A stretch of 64,000 bases of DNA from contig DF239393.1 in NCBI GenBank assembly GCA_000507305.1, positions 124,001 through 188,000 on the forward strand. Direction: 5' to 3'. Shown here one piece after another: positions 33,113-45,099 of the stretch. A program made the position numbers and the translations under genes. Below the pieces are notes generated by a model. That model ran no database searches. It saw only the letters and a list, made by a program, of their open reading frames with translations, and had not been told where the DNA came from. Each line of letters starts with the position of its first letter. Position 1 is the stretch's first letter. Source of the stretch: Breviolum minutum Mf 1.05b.01. Lineage: Eukaryota; Sar; Dinophyceae; Suessiales; Symbiodiniaceae.

Positions 33113-33378
33113 TACTGTTGATGGAAAGAAATCCGGCTAACCAACTGAGATGTATGAAATCTTCTGAAGAATGGGGTAAACTGCTTCTAGTTGGTGGTTG
33201 AACCAACCCATCTGAAAAAGTATTAGTCAAATTGGATCATTTCCCCAATTTCAGGTGTCCAAATTAAAAAAAGGTTTGAGTTGCCACCAATTCGCCCCTA
33301 AAAATCTTGGTTTCCAATAGGAGTTTCCTTTTCCAGGGGTCCCATGTTCAGGGGCGAGCTGTTAGTTTCAGGGATGGT
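33113..33378. repeat. Nested cluster of MITE families C, A and B
   Basis: A C left half (TACTGTTGATGGAAAGAAATCC, 33113-33186) runs into an A copy (CTAGTTGGTGGTTGAACC to GAGTTGCCACCA, 33187-33289). That is cut by a B copy (TTCGCCCCTAAAAATC to GTTAGTTTCAGGGATGG, 33290-33378). A B fragment also lies at 33065-33098. The order suggests B landed in A. Confidence 0.65.
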
Positions 33379-35260
33379 TTTCTTCAAGGAAATTGCCTGG
33401 AGTTTTATATGTTTAGCTTAAATGCTTGGTGTGTTAAAACTTTTTGGTGCTACACTGAAACAGGAATTCCCGATGACCTCCCGTCTTGGTATCTCAATTA
33501 TAAGTTGGACACACAAAAAGAAATCAGTTTATCTCTAGGTAAATCTGAGGCCATTTCACCAACTGCCTGATTCCCGCTTTAGAACCAAAAAAAAGAATAA
33601 TATGAATGTTTTGTCTTCATCAACTTTTGCTTCCCTATTCGTGTGGCTAATGAACCTAACTGTTATTTCACAACGAATATCTTGGCAAATTAGTATCAGT
33701 CCTAAACCTGATTTTTCGGGTGATTTTGGAGAGGGGGATTCTCGGATCCTAAACCACCTTTAAAAAGGTGACCACTCGGCGCAAAGTTTGACCTTTCCGA
33801 ACCTTCACAAGGGTCCTTTTAGCCGTTGAGGTTTCCTATGTTTGATGAAATCGCGGGAGAGAGCGATTTCGAGCAAATACCCCCCGAAAACTGCCCAAAA
33901 TGATGATTTAGAAGTTGGGGAGGAATACTTTGGGATGAACCCCAAGATCGTGCAGGAGATGATTTGGAAGATGTGACTCTCATCTAAAAATTAGACATTT
34001 TTTGGTAGAAAGGATCGATGGCGCCACTCCCTAAAAGGTGGATTCGCATTTTCCCCGAGACGAATGGCAGGGACGCCACGCCATCGATCCTTGCTAGGTG
34101 GTGTATGTTGAAAAGGATTTTCCCTATTACTCAACGACTTTTAAAGGGTCAGATAATGGTGATATCATGTGATATCATTTAGGCAGAACCTATAGATTCA
34201 TAAACGCCCCGTAGTTCAAACTCTGTAAACTCTCAGGTATTTTTTCCGGTGTTTCCCAATGCTTTTTGGTTTGCGGAATCCTCCAGGGTTGTTTTTCCCG
34301 TGAGAAGTTTGAAAAAAGATCCACTAAAGCTACAAATCACCGAATTTTTTTCCTGCCATCCAAGATACTCCAACAAACGGAAGAGAAGTGCATCAATCAG
34401 CTCTGGGTACCTCCGGCGTTTTTTCAGCACAGAGTTCGGGCAACTCCCCACCCCCACAAGTGACCAAAGTTTCAAAAAATTCGGGGCAAGATCTCGCAGT
34501 TTCCACGTCCCTATATCCCCACGGCGCATTTCATGAAATTTCACCAACTTTCAAAGATCTCTGAATCTTTTTTTTCGGTGGATTTTGCATTGCTAAACTT
34601 CTTTTTGAGGAAAATCCAACACGAGAAGCCACAAAAAATCACCCTGATATGATGTATTAGCACATCTTGGAAGCACCAAAAATGATCTTCAATTTCCTGT
34701 TCCTGCCTCACACCCAACATGAGCTACTTTCCAAACCTGTATGTTCGATTATACCGATTGGTTCATATATGGGTCCTTATCATGGCTTCCTATATATCCC
34801 TACATATTATATATATAACTGGGTGGTATAATCCGCAATCCCCTGTTGATCCATTTGGTTGACCAACCAGGCAATCCATCCATACCCCCCCTTCCACCAC
34901 CTCCGAGTGAAACGGGGAAGCTCCAAGTCATTCAAGGTTTGTGCCCATTCTTGGCACAAACTTTCTTCTGGCCAGGTAGCCTGCCCAAGGGTTTTTAAGA
35001 GATCATAATTTACCCACCAAGGTTCCCATGGTTTTTTTTTGGGAGAGAATCAAACTGAAGGATCACTCTCTATACCCATTATTTTTTGACGTGTTTTTTC
35101 TCTTGGCTTTTAGGAGCACAAAACAGGAGCTTAATGGACATCGATTTGAAGCATCAAATCACGGGCGATGTTTCCATCGGTCCACAGCGCTGGCACCTCT
35201 TCCCAAACATAGCCATTTTCCAACGCTTTACCTCAAATACCAACATAGGTGTGAGCATAT
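33379..35260. other. Non-coding stretch upstream of the PUF exons
   Basis: No convincing exon. A possible minus-strand exon near 34360-34430 encodes RYPELIDALLFRLLEYLGWQ, between a GGAG acceptor and a GA dinucleotide; both strands are open over it, so it is not counted. The small palindrome CCACCTTTAAAAAGGTG sits at about 33758. Confidence 0.35.
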
Positions 35261-35261
35261 T

Positions 35262-35516
35262 CTAGTTGGTGGTTGAACTAACCCCCTTGAAAAATATGCT
35301 CGTCAAATTGGATCATCTCCCCAAGTACAAAAGCATCACAGGGTCCGACTTCCATTTCACATTTCATCAGCGGTTCTGGCTTTCAAACCATGAGTGAAAG
35401 ATACCCTCCATAAAAACTAACACTTTGCACAGGAAAATAGGCCGGGCCCCCAAAAGGAAGAATATAGTCTTCCAACCATTGTGCAGGTGCCAACTGTTAG
35501 TTTCAGGCAGGGTTTT
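35262..35516. repeat. Partial MITE A followed by MITE B
   Basis: CTAGTTGGTGGTTGAACTAAC (35262 on) with GTCAAATTGGATCATCTCC, right end lost; then a B copy, TACCCTCCATAAAAACTAAC to GTTAGTTTCAGGCAGGG (35402-35516). Confidence 0.6.
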
Positions 35517-35519
35517 ATA

Positions 35520-37737
35520 TAGAACAGGTTTGAAGCCAGTTTCTGTAACCAAGTGTCGCCATCCCTGGATGCCTTGTGCAATCTGTTGCCAGCCAAAGTT
35601 TGGATGCGCCTTGCACGCCACAACGGCAAACCCTCATGGATGCTACAAAGATCAACCTCAGTAATGAGTGCCCTATTGAATGGACTATACTGTATGAATA
35701 AATGGTCATTTTATATTTTCTAGGTTACTGAATGAGGCATCCCTCAAAAAGCTCGAAAAATTGACCGTCATATTCTTTTAAGTCATATCTTTTTTCAAGC
35801 ACCGAAGCTAGCCTCGCATCGTGCCACATGGAGTGGGAACTAGCCATATCCAAACTGAGACTTCCAATTAGGGAACTTGCTAGAAAACCAAAAATTATGG
35901 GAATCCAGCCCTCAATACCCCACATCAAAGCAGGTGCCCCCATCAGAAACAAAGAGCGAACAAAAATGCCCTTGATTGGCAATGAATAAAGCTTGGTGGG
36001 GGCTACCATTAAGTGGTGTTCTGGCCAAAATTACCATGACAAAAATCCTCGTCACTTCAGCTGGCAATGCACGAAAATCCTGCATGATTCTCACATGCAT
36101 CCAACTTTCACCCAACGACAAGGTATTTGGGAAAGAATTTCTGTACATAAAGAATGCTACCAAAACTTGTTTGAGGCAAATCCTTCAAATAATCCATGAC
36201 ACACCCAACAGACCAACTTTGCAAGGGCCTCTTCAGCACGTTGCAGCAAGGGCCATGCTGATTCAGGGATCCCACTCAGTGGATCTTGATCATTACACCT
36301 GCGATTTCACCAAGACATCGGGATGGGCCTCGTGAGGTCCAACAAAATATTTCTCCCCAAGGTGGTGCATGTTTTTTCCCCTGGAGGGTAAGTTTCCAAG
36401 GTCATTTTGGTTTTTCATGTGCCCCCAGGACGAAGACCGATCACATTGCTTTTTTGGACTCCTTAGGCACCACTTCTGAGACAGATCTATGGAAATGAAG
36501 TTGAGTTCGGGAGGATCCCCGAGATGAATTGCTACTTCTGGGTGAGCTGACTGCACGATTTTATTTGCTGGCTCACCACCTCCGATTCGAAAAAATTCAT
36601 ACTTGCAGTTTCAACAACTTCGTGACATGGCTGGCGACATGTAAAAGTCTACGGGCTGTATAACTTGTACAGGAGTCATGATGAATTACCAACCCAAACT
36701 TCATGCACCTGTTATTTTCGGGAAATTCCCAAAATCATCATACATTACAATTGCATCAAGTTTGATCCCCCCAAAGACCCCTGTTGTAGCCAAACGATTC
36801 TTCTGATGAGAAATTGTAGTGGCCCCTTCTCTCGTAATCTTCTCCCTACTGGTGGGATCCAAGATGCATTCCAAAGGCAGGTAAGACTTTGTCATTGCAT
36901 GCAATGCTTGGAGCTTCACGGTACTTAGGAAGTAGATAGCAAACAGTAAATGCGACGATTGCAAACGGTAACTTTTAGAGGGTTTTGGCTACACATCACT
37001 TGTAAACGTCTAGGGAATTTTATGTCCGAAATCCTATCTATGTATGATTTGTACCCCTATTATATAGGTGGCTTCAGTTGCTATTGCCTTCTCCTACCGC
37101 AGCCAACCTTGAAATCCGACGCAGCACCGCGGTGCGGTAACGCCGCCGGCGAAGAACGGCACGCGAGGCACGGGCCGCTGCGGTTCCGCAGCAGGGCACG
37201 GCAGCCACAACAAGGCACAGGGAGGATGAGGTGCCTGGAGGTGATTTTGCCCGAGTTTTGGACCTGGGAAAACCAAACAGGTTCTGATTGAAGTGACAAA
37301 ATATCTCATGAAAAAAGGAAACTCTTTGCAGGGAACAAATCTATAGCTTTTCAGGAGTGCTAAACTTCCTCTCCCTGAAACTAACATAGCCTTTTCCAAA
37401 CACCCCTGAAAGATGAAAGTTGGGAGACTATCCTTTTGGAAAGGTCTGTTTTTTGGGGAGGCGTTTGCTGTTAGGGACGTGACTAACGGGACGTTTTCAC
37501 CCAAACAGATCCCGAGTTTGGCACCTGTACGGTTGGGAAGTTTGGCAGTTGGTCGCCATGGAGAAGTTGGAAGAGAGGGCGCCAACCTCCAATTGGCCCA
37601 AGAAAGCTGGCCAACGCACCAATTGATATGGACCCCATATACCACAAAAACCCTGATTAATTGGGTTTCATTTGTTTCAACTGGTCGAACACTTGGAGTA
37701 TCAATAAAAATTCCAGCCTTTCGATGATTTTTTGCAG
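35520..37737. other. Stretch with GC-rich open segments, no firm gene
   Basis: Segments at 35523-35640 and 37095-37230 are GC-rich and open in several frames on both strands. Each has possible splice sites, but no frame is clearly better. They may be exons of a minus-strand gene upstream of the PUF gene. A family B copy lies at about 37366-37462. Elsewhere I see nothing. Confidence 0.35.
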
Positions 37738-40700
37738 ACTGTCAAACCGAGAATGGTTGCCGTCAACTTGAGGTTGAAGTGGAGTCCCCCAAAACAAAGG
37801 TACAAGCTGAGGTGGCTCGTTTGGTTGAGGAGACATCCTTCAGCCCCAAGTTCCTTCACAATAATCTGAAGGGCATATGTTATGTTTCAGGCTTGGAAAT
37901 GTTGGATATACATACGTCCAAAATGGGAAACTCGCTGAATCTTGAGGACTCCCCTACTCAAGAAATATCCAAATATCCTCACTGATTCCTGTGAGGTCCC
38001 TCCTCGATGTTCCCCATTTAAGGTTGTATATTATATCAGCTATCGGATTTGGAATCATTTTTTGGGGCAATTGGCTATGAGAACTCTTCGGCTTCAACTT
38101 TCCCTTTAAGACGTTCTCTTCCTTTCATCTTTGGCAGTCAAGAGACAACAAAGGCTTTGGCACTGTCTTCTCCATTGCAGCAACTGCTTTTTTAGCTTGT
38201 GTGAAAAAAACCGCCAAAGTGGCGCTAATAGAAGACAACCATGGGAAAAATTCAACTGGAAAAAGAACTGCTGGCCAATTGCAGAGCAAATGGACTTGGC
38301 CAAAACGTGCGATATGCCCTTGGCCATTGAAAAAACGAAACACCAGAACCAAAAATCAAGGGTTCAGGTTACTACTATAGCTGCTGAAGCTACCCCGCAC
38401 AGGACCTGAACATAAATGTTGAATTTCCAAGTGTCATTTTGACATTTTGGCTATATATATCTTCACTTGCAACTAGCCATTGAATTGGCCATTTTAACTC
38501 TCAGAAGATTCTTGTTACCACCTATTTCTTACCACAGAGATCGCTGAAGCCCGAAAAAAGCCACGGGTTTTCAAAGTCCACCCTGTTGGATGATATGTCA
38601 GGGGCCCCAGGTTTTTTGAAGCAAGCCAAGAGATTGAGATGAAACAATGAAATCCAAAAAAATAGCAGGTACTCTCCAATAAACTAACATAGCAATGGAA
38701 AATATGTCTTATTGAACAGAACATGTTGATGTTCCATTGCCATGTTAGTTTACCAGAGGATAACATCAAAGAAAAGCTTCAACAAAAAACTTGGGGTTGC
38801 TGAATCCCTCCTTGATCTTTGCACAGGGCCTATCTGATGAAAGAATCCAGCCCAAGAAAAGGAGAGGACGTCGCGAGAGCTGAATTTTTTTAGGAACATC
38901 CCAGTGCAGTTCCACTTACAATTCTACTTTGAAACTGTTTCGCATAACAAAAACCAAAAGAAACTCACATGGAAGCTGAAAATTAATGATGATTTCCGGA
39001 AGGAAACTATTCTTCAATTGGTCCACTTTCAGGTCCCTCCCTGCTAGTTCTCCCAATGCGAAAGTTGGAAGCTTTAAGATTTTTTTCCTTTTAGGATGGG
39101 TTGGATGGACAGGGGGCTATGACAACCTTGGTCCTTCAAAGATATTTCAGAAGTTCTAGCAACTAGTGATGAGTGAGTTGGCATTCTTGAGCCAATTTAT
39201 ACTCAAGACCTACTTGTAATTTCAAATGTTTCCCGCTTTTTAAGTTATAGCTGCCACTTGCGTGTTCTGGAACATTCCTTCGTTCTATAGATTAATCATA
39301 GCCGTTTCACACGGTTTAGAGCCAGAACATGCGCGCTCAAAATCTTGAAAAACCCCAATCAATCAGAAGAACTCGTGGGAATCTCTGGCAATGTTTTGAT
39401 TGATCCATCCCCCCCCTTAGGCAAAGAAAAAAGCAAACCATCTGGCCAAATTATCATGTTTCACCAACCTAGATTTCCCTGAAATAGCCGGGGATTTCCC
39501 TTCCAAAAAGCTACCTTTTGGGGTCGTGTGAGGTCGCTATTATTTGACCAGAACCATTGAACCCTACCAGGCTTCTCCCCCAGAACCAATGGTCCCCAAA
39601 CGCAATTCCCACTAAACAGTCGATCTCCAATCCCCCGAGCCCCACGAAATCAACAGTGCAAGCCCCAAAATCTGAATGTCAACCAACCTGAATTGAAACA
39701 CCATGAAAAGTTCATCCATCACTCCAACAGCAGAAATCAAGCAGATATGGCAGATAATCTTGGACATTCATTCCCTTGCTCTGCTCAGCTGGCTAAAAAT
39801 CATCGGAAAGTACATGTGTGTAAATGTACCACTCTATACCTATCTCTGTGACAAGATGCACTTCGCTTTTCATTGATATTACATTAACTCTTTTACCCTT
39901 TTCAATCCTTTTCAGCTATTTTCACTTTCTCAAGTATGGTCGTTTCAGTCATCACCCATGTAGCCTCCCCAAAAAAGTCAAGCCACCTGTCGAGTACTTT
40001 CCCACCAACAAAACCGAGATGAGCTTGGAAGACCGGCAGCCTTCAGGTGCGGTCACAGACCAAAGTCAGATAGGAAACCCACTAGTCGAACCAAAGGCAG
40101 TATCTACCATGAGAATATACCAGGTATATACAGTTCGATGTCTTGGAAGGGGTTGTAGATGACCTACTTCCAGAAAAATCCTTAGATAGGTGATGGTATT
40201 ACGGCCTTTATATAAGGATTTTTGTTTAATTCAAAAGGCGCCGCTTTTTCATAGTGCAAATGGTGCTACTTAAACTTTTGATCCTGGAAAACATGCTCAA
40301 GAACATTTTGCGGGCAATTGATGACGTGAAGGGGTGAGCCGGATTCTATTGAACCATCTCCAGGGAACCAGTATCTTAGGTCCTTGGAGGGTATCTGCTG
40401 CAGTTAGAAGCATATACATATTGAGTTTGGTATCTGTAGGCCGAATCCGTATTACTTGAATAGGTGACCACCTCAGGTACTGGAAAATATGGATTTTTTT
40501 GAAAAAAGTGATTTGCAAACGTCGATTCAATCTGAGCAATGGCAAAAAAATATGCGGTCAACAGTCTCCGATCAATGGGAAATATATACATTTGGCAAAT
40601 TCAGCTTGGTTTTGAATCTTCCATGCAAAGTCCTTAGCTCATCATCGTATCCACAGAATTTGGATTACCAACTCACAACTTGCATGTAACCGGGTCAAAA

Positions 40701-41068
40701 CGGTAAGTCACATTTGGAGAAATTTTTGGGTTGGACTCCTGACAAATGAATTCCCATTTTTTTCACCCAGGATCACCAATCCATCCTGTGATTTTGAAGA
40801 TTTAGCTTCCAAAGTTTATGGATCTGGAAATAATATATCTACATTTAAGATGTATATACATATATATATATATATATATATCCTGGCATGGTGACCTCTC
40901 AAACTCCGTCATTAAAATGCATACAGTATGGGGTCATCACCTTCAAACTTCCGGCCCCATTCCCCTCACCTCGAAAAAGGCCAAAGGAAAAGGTGATGCC
41001 AAGGCTTCAACGGGGTTCACAGTCACCATGACCGGTGCATCGTTTCCACTGGCCTATGATTCATGTAG
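37738..41068 (+). CDS. Unknown multi-exon gene, partial
   Basis: Not recognised. Exons that look real: 37738-37872 (after TTTTTTGCAG; RQLEVEVESPKTKVQAEVAR, Glu/Lys-rich and probably helical), a likely one from 38138 after TTTGGCAG (two frames open), 39949-40046 (KPPVEYFPTNKTEMSLEDRQ, donor CAG/GTGC) and 40927-41068 (SKKAKGKGDAKASTGFTVTM, donor TAG/GTTT). The last two join in phase (G + TA) with standard GT-AG sites, which is the best evidence for the strand. A further exon may be 42073-42131 (VRFDHSLSVNDGGGPKR). It runs opposite to all other genes here. Start and stop were not found. The Lys-rich, low-complexity composition suggests a disordered protein. Confidence 0.45.
38670..38762. repeat. 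MITE family B-like hairpin in an intron
   Basis: TACTCTCCAATAAACTAACATAG at the left and CCATGTTAGTTTACCAGAGGATA at the right. The arms pair almost perfectly; the end sequence is a variant of family B. It lies in the plus-strand gene. Confidence 0.6.
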
Positions 41069-41396
41069 GTTTGGACCGCTGTTGCTGCTGCTAGCTTAGC
41101 TACATTTATTTGCCGCAACTAACGGAATGCCTTGCAATTCCAAAACCCATCAAAAATGAATGGTCTTTCCGAAAAGGCCGTTGATTTTTTGTGGGGGTGT
41201 TATAATCAACAATTCCAGGGGACGGACTTATTTTAATGGTCGGTTTCACTCACAGGGAATTTTTGTTAGCCTAATTTTTTTTGGAGAATAGGACTCCCTT
41301 CTGCGAACGCAACCCTCCAAAAGGTCCACAGATAATGTCTTGGAATAAATGTGTGGTTCTATGTAAGGAAGGCGGGAAGAGACTGACCCAAAAAAA

Positions 41397-41490
41397 ACTA
41401 ATTGATGGTTTCAACCCATTTCAAAAACTATTAGCCAAATTGGATCATTTTCCCAGGTCGTACGGTGAAAATGACAACAACCAAAAAAAA
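41397..41490. repeat. MITE family A, diverged copy
   Basis: CTAATTGATGGTTTCAACCC and TAGCCAAATTGGATCATTTTCC match family A. The right end is not clear. Confidence 0.5.
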
Positions 41491-41737
41491 ACATGGGGGA
41501 TCCAACCCCCCCCAAAACCGGTCCCACCTTGCAACGGTGTCCACCTTTGCATCGCCGCGCAAGGGCGGCGACGGCCAGTGCTGAGCCTGCGGCTTCCGGT
41601 GGTCATAATGACTATAACCATTGGATTTTGAGATTGCCAACATGTTGAATTAAGTCCTGATATGTGATCTTTGTTTGAAGATTTCTTCCCTCTCGTACAT
41701 GTTGTGAACATGAAATCCATGTGGTTGCGACAAGTGG

Positions 41738-41845
41738 TACACCGCCCCGGAAACTAGCATTTTGAACCTGAAAATCCCACCGAAAAGGAGAAACGTCTAT
41801 AGTTACAAACCACCAAATAATATGGGTTCAAAATGCTAGTTAAAC
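41738..41845. repeat. MITE family B-like copy with a perfect inner inverted repeat
   Basis: TACACCGCCCCGGAAACTAG at the left. CTAGCATTTTGAACC pairs with GGTTCAAAATGCTAG further right. Confidence 0.6.
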
Positions 41846-41913
41846 GGAATCACCGATAGTTGAAGGTTAGGGAAAGCAGTTTTCAACCCAAACAACTGCG
41901 ACCAACTCATACT

Positions 41914-42038
41914 TGGGTGATCCCTGGAACTAGTATTGTGGTTAGTACAGTAAATGGCTTGTAACCCCTGTCACTAGTACAAGTGGCTTATACCGATACC
42001 CCAATTACGAGGCACTTAGCTAACCTTAGGAATCATCC
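41914..42038 (+). repeat. Inverted dispersed repeat G, copy 1
   Basis: GGGTGATCCCTGGAACTAGT, GTAAATGGCTTGTAACCCC and GGCACTTAGCTAACCTTAGG recur in reverse complement at 49848-49965. Similarity extends over about 120 bp. Confidence 0.7.
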
Positions 42039-42238
42039 AAGTAGGGGCTTACACCGGAAAAACATGTTGCACCTGCGGCCAAAGAGGTTCGGTTCGACCA
42101 CTCTCTCAGCGTGAATGATGGTGGCGGGCCGAAGCGATGCGGTACAACCTAGCCACACCGTTGCGGCCACTCCCACGATCCGGCGGAAAACCCCATGCGG
42201 CATGGGATTTTCTCATCAAGGCAAAGAAAACCCCCCGA

Positions 42239-42404
42239 TGTTTCCAGGTGATTCAAACAATCCGTGACCTTTTGATACCCCGAGTTGGAGGCCCACCTTA
42301 CATAAAAAATATATATAAAGGGTCACAAAGCACCATCCCCAACAAAAGGTCACGTTCAACAGAATTGCCAGGTTTGTGTTTTTTTGTTGGCTATATAACC
42401 GGTT
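42239..42404 (+). repeat. Dispersed direct repeat F, copy 1
   Basis: CCAGGTGATTCAAACAATCC, CGAGTTGGAGGCCCACC, AAAGGGTCACAAAGCACCATC and TTGCCAGGTTTGTG recur in the same order at 43681-43800. This copy has an AT-rich insert after GGCCCACC. Confidence 0.7.
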
Positions 42405-43086
42405 TGGCGGCGTCCTAAAACTTTGTTGATAACCCTTCACACCTGGGACCTGTATAAAACGTGAGGAGAAAAGATCGTGACCCAACAGGAGGAGAGCAGC
42501 CTGGACTGGCAATGCTTCCGAAAGTCGCACATGGCGGACATAACCAGGGTCCAGCATGCTGCTGAATGAATGGATGCATCTAGAAAATGGTGGGAAAGCA
42601 TTCCGCAAGTGCTGTAAACCACCTAGGAATCGTTACAGGCTATAGGTTTTGTCCATGCGAAAATTCCGAAGACCTGTTGCAAACACTTTGCATGTTTTCA
42701 ATGTGGATAAAATTTCAGCAAGAGCATTACATTTCACCGAAAGGAATCATGCTCAACAATTCTTCGCCAATCCTTTTGATTTCTGCGAGCAACAAGATTT
42801 TGGACTTCGTTAACGGAAACCAGTTTTCAGGCCAGGAGATTCAAATTGCCCCAAAGCAGACGTCTGAAACGAAACCAATGCATGACCCATGAGATTTATG
42901 TAGGTAAAATATACCATACATGGATCCTACGGGTGATCACATCATAATATCTATTCACACCCTTGTGTCCATGCTAAACCCAAATAGTCTGACGGTTGGC
43001 TTTACCCGCCAAGGCTTTCGATTGCATCCAAGAAAAACCTCTCATGTTAACCGGACATCTCATTGCAAACGTAGATATATAGATAT

Positions 43087-43191
43087 TTGGGTGTTTCCAA
43101 AAATAGGGATACCCCAAAATGGATGGTTTATAATGGAAAACTCTGTTAAAATGGATGATTTGGGTGTACCCTTATTTTCGGAGACACCCAT
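43087..43191. repeat. MITE family D, copy 2
   Basis: GGGTGTTTCCAAAAATAGGG at the left pairs with CCCTTATTTTCGGAGACACCC at the right. Confidence 0.75.
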
Positions 43192-43680
43192 GTGTTTCCA
43201 GAAATCTTGATGATGAAACGCGACAGAGCACCCGTGTATCTTCGCCAATCAATGACATTTCCTATCTGCACAAGCGGAAAAAAAAATCAAATTTGGAATT
43301 TAGATGAATTTAGATCAGATGTTCCATGTCGCTTGTTAAATCTCTGTTGTATGAAGCGCATGAAAATTCAGAAAAACAACTTAAATTGCAGCGTAAATAT
43401 ATGCCTCAAATCGTTTGTCAGAGGATGTCTTCTTGAATTTTTGTTGCCTTTGTTCAAGCACTATTTTTCCCAAACGGAAAACATTCATTAATCTATAGGG
43501 GTACGGCGAATCTAGGCACTTTTTGACCCAGCTGTGATTCATGCAGCTCGTGGAGGGGCCCAGGGAAACCCCCAGTTGGTGAGTTGGTTTTTGTTGGGTT
43601 TTTTTTGGGCAAGGCTGGGGACGCTCGTTTTCTTGAAAGGTGCACCTACAAATCAAACGATGTTCCAGGAAAAATCGCAT

Positions 43681-43800
43681 CCCAGGTGATTCAAGCCGTG
43701 ACCGTTTGATCCCCTAGTTGGAGGCCACGATTCACCATTTAAAGGGTCACAAATCACCATCCCAACAAAGGTCACAAAGACTTGCCAGGTTTGTGATTTT
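43681..43800 (+). repeat. Dispersed direct repeat F, copy 2
   Basis: CCCAGGTGATTCAAGCCGTG to ACTTGCCAGGTTTGTG; the same order of blocks as at 42239. Confidence 0.7.
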
Positions 43801-45099
43801 GTTGCGGACTAGATGATTCTAATCCTTCAAACTGCTGCAAAAAAAAACACCATAAAACACCCATTCCCACCCGCACCCGGTCGGGGTTGGATACATGGTA
43901 GGTATCAGCATCTGTAGCTTTCATTGGCCTAGGGGGGTTGTCACTACACCTTTGGGGGTAACATCTCCTTTCAAGACTTTGTGCAGGTTCTTGCAATTCT
44001 GGAGTAGCATCCTTTCCAAAATGCTGGAAATGAAGGATCCAAATCATCAATGCATGAATCAGCAATTTACATCTTTTGATTCTTTCATTGTTGATTTTGC
44101 TGATAGATTGCAAAGTTAATCGCGGTTCTTACCCTATGAATCCAAACGTCAATTTTTAAAAGCTGCCAATTTGATATGGTAAATTCCCGGGCAAACAATT
44201 CATGGGAACAACATTTGCTCTTCCCCTCAATGAATGCAACTTTCTGACTTCTCATCACTTCGCAAACCAAGATGATTAAGAAAGAAATGGTTTCCTTTTG
44301 CTTTATCTACCAAAAAACTGGAGCTATGTCAGAGCTCCCACCCCAAAAAAAAAAACACGGAAAAATTCAGAGCAAGATCCATGTCTGGTTGGTGGTTACA
44401 ACCCATCTAAGAGATGTTGGTCAAAATGGGTTTATGTTCCGCGAATAATTAGGGGTGAAAATTAAAAAAAAATGAGTTGCCACCACCTAGATTTCCTCCC
44501 AAACTTCTCTGCCATTTTTTTTCTGGATTCCACTAGCCGAGCGCTTAACATCCACCTTTCCATGCATCCCGCCGTGGTGGCGGAAGAAAAAACGACATTG
44601 GCGCATCCAAAATAGCATGGTATAGTCTTCCAAGAAAGAGACGAGGGAATATAAAAAATTGCCGTAGAGAGACGCAGAGACCAGAAATGGAATCGATAGC
44701 TAGATAGCTAGCTAGATAGATGGATAGACAGATACAAATACATAATGTATGACATAGATCAGATCTTCCGACAGGGAATCCACATATTTTGGACAAGTTC
44801 AAGGGTTCATCTTGATCTCAAGTTGAGGAAAGTTTTTGAGATATTTTTTTGGCAATCGCAATTGCAGTGATCATGTAGGGGGATGCAAATGCACCTGAAA
44901 ATAGGCCATCCAAAAAGGAAACTATCGTATTCCAACCATCCATTTTCAGCTTCGAAAATGTGAGTTTACCGGACTGTAATCTACCTTTTGGGATATGGCA
45001 ATCTTCATGGCCATCTGTCGCCGCCGTTGGCTCACCTGACAGCATCACAAGTTGTTAGGACCTAGGCCGGTCCGTAGTTCTGCAAAAAGGGTCCAAAAA

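Larger units (their letters stand above)
42405..45090. other. Non-coding stretch with scattered short repeats
   Basis: Apart from MITE D (43087), repeat F (43681), a family A copy at 44385-44490 (TGGTTGGTGGTTACAACCC to TTGCCACCACCTAG) and a weak family B copy at about 44875-44990, I see no exon with supported borders. Confidence 0.4.

Noticed and set aside
34233..34547. Overlapping open frames on both strands as a gene
   Set aside because: Neither strand gives a recognisable product or two good splice sites. A short helical exon is possible but unproven.
37081..37290. GC-rich open segment as an exon
   Set aside because: All three minus frames and one plus frame are open with plausible donors; no choice is supported.
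39180..39200. CTTGAGCCAA as a spliced-leader remnant
   Set aside because: Only about ten bases match and no gene follows; expected by chance in a window this size.
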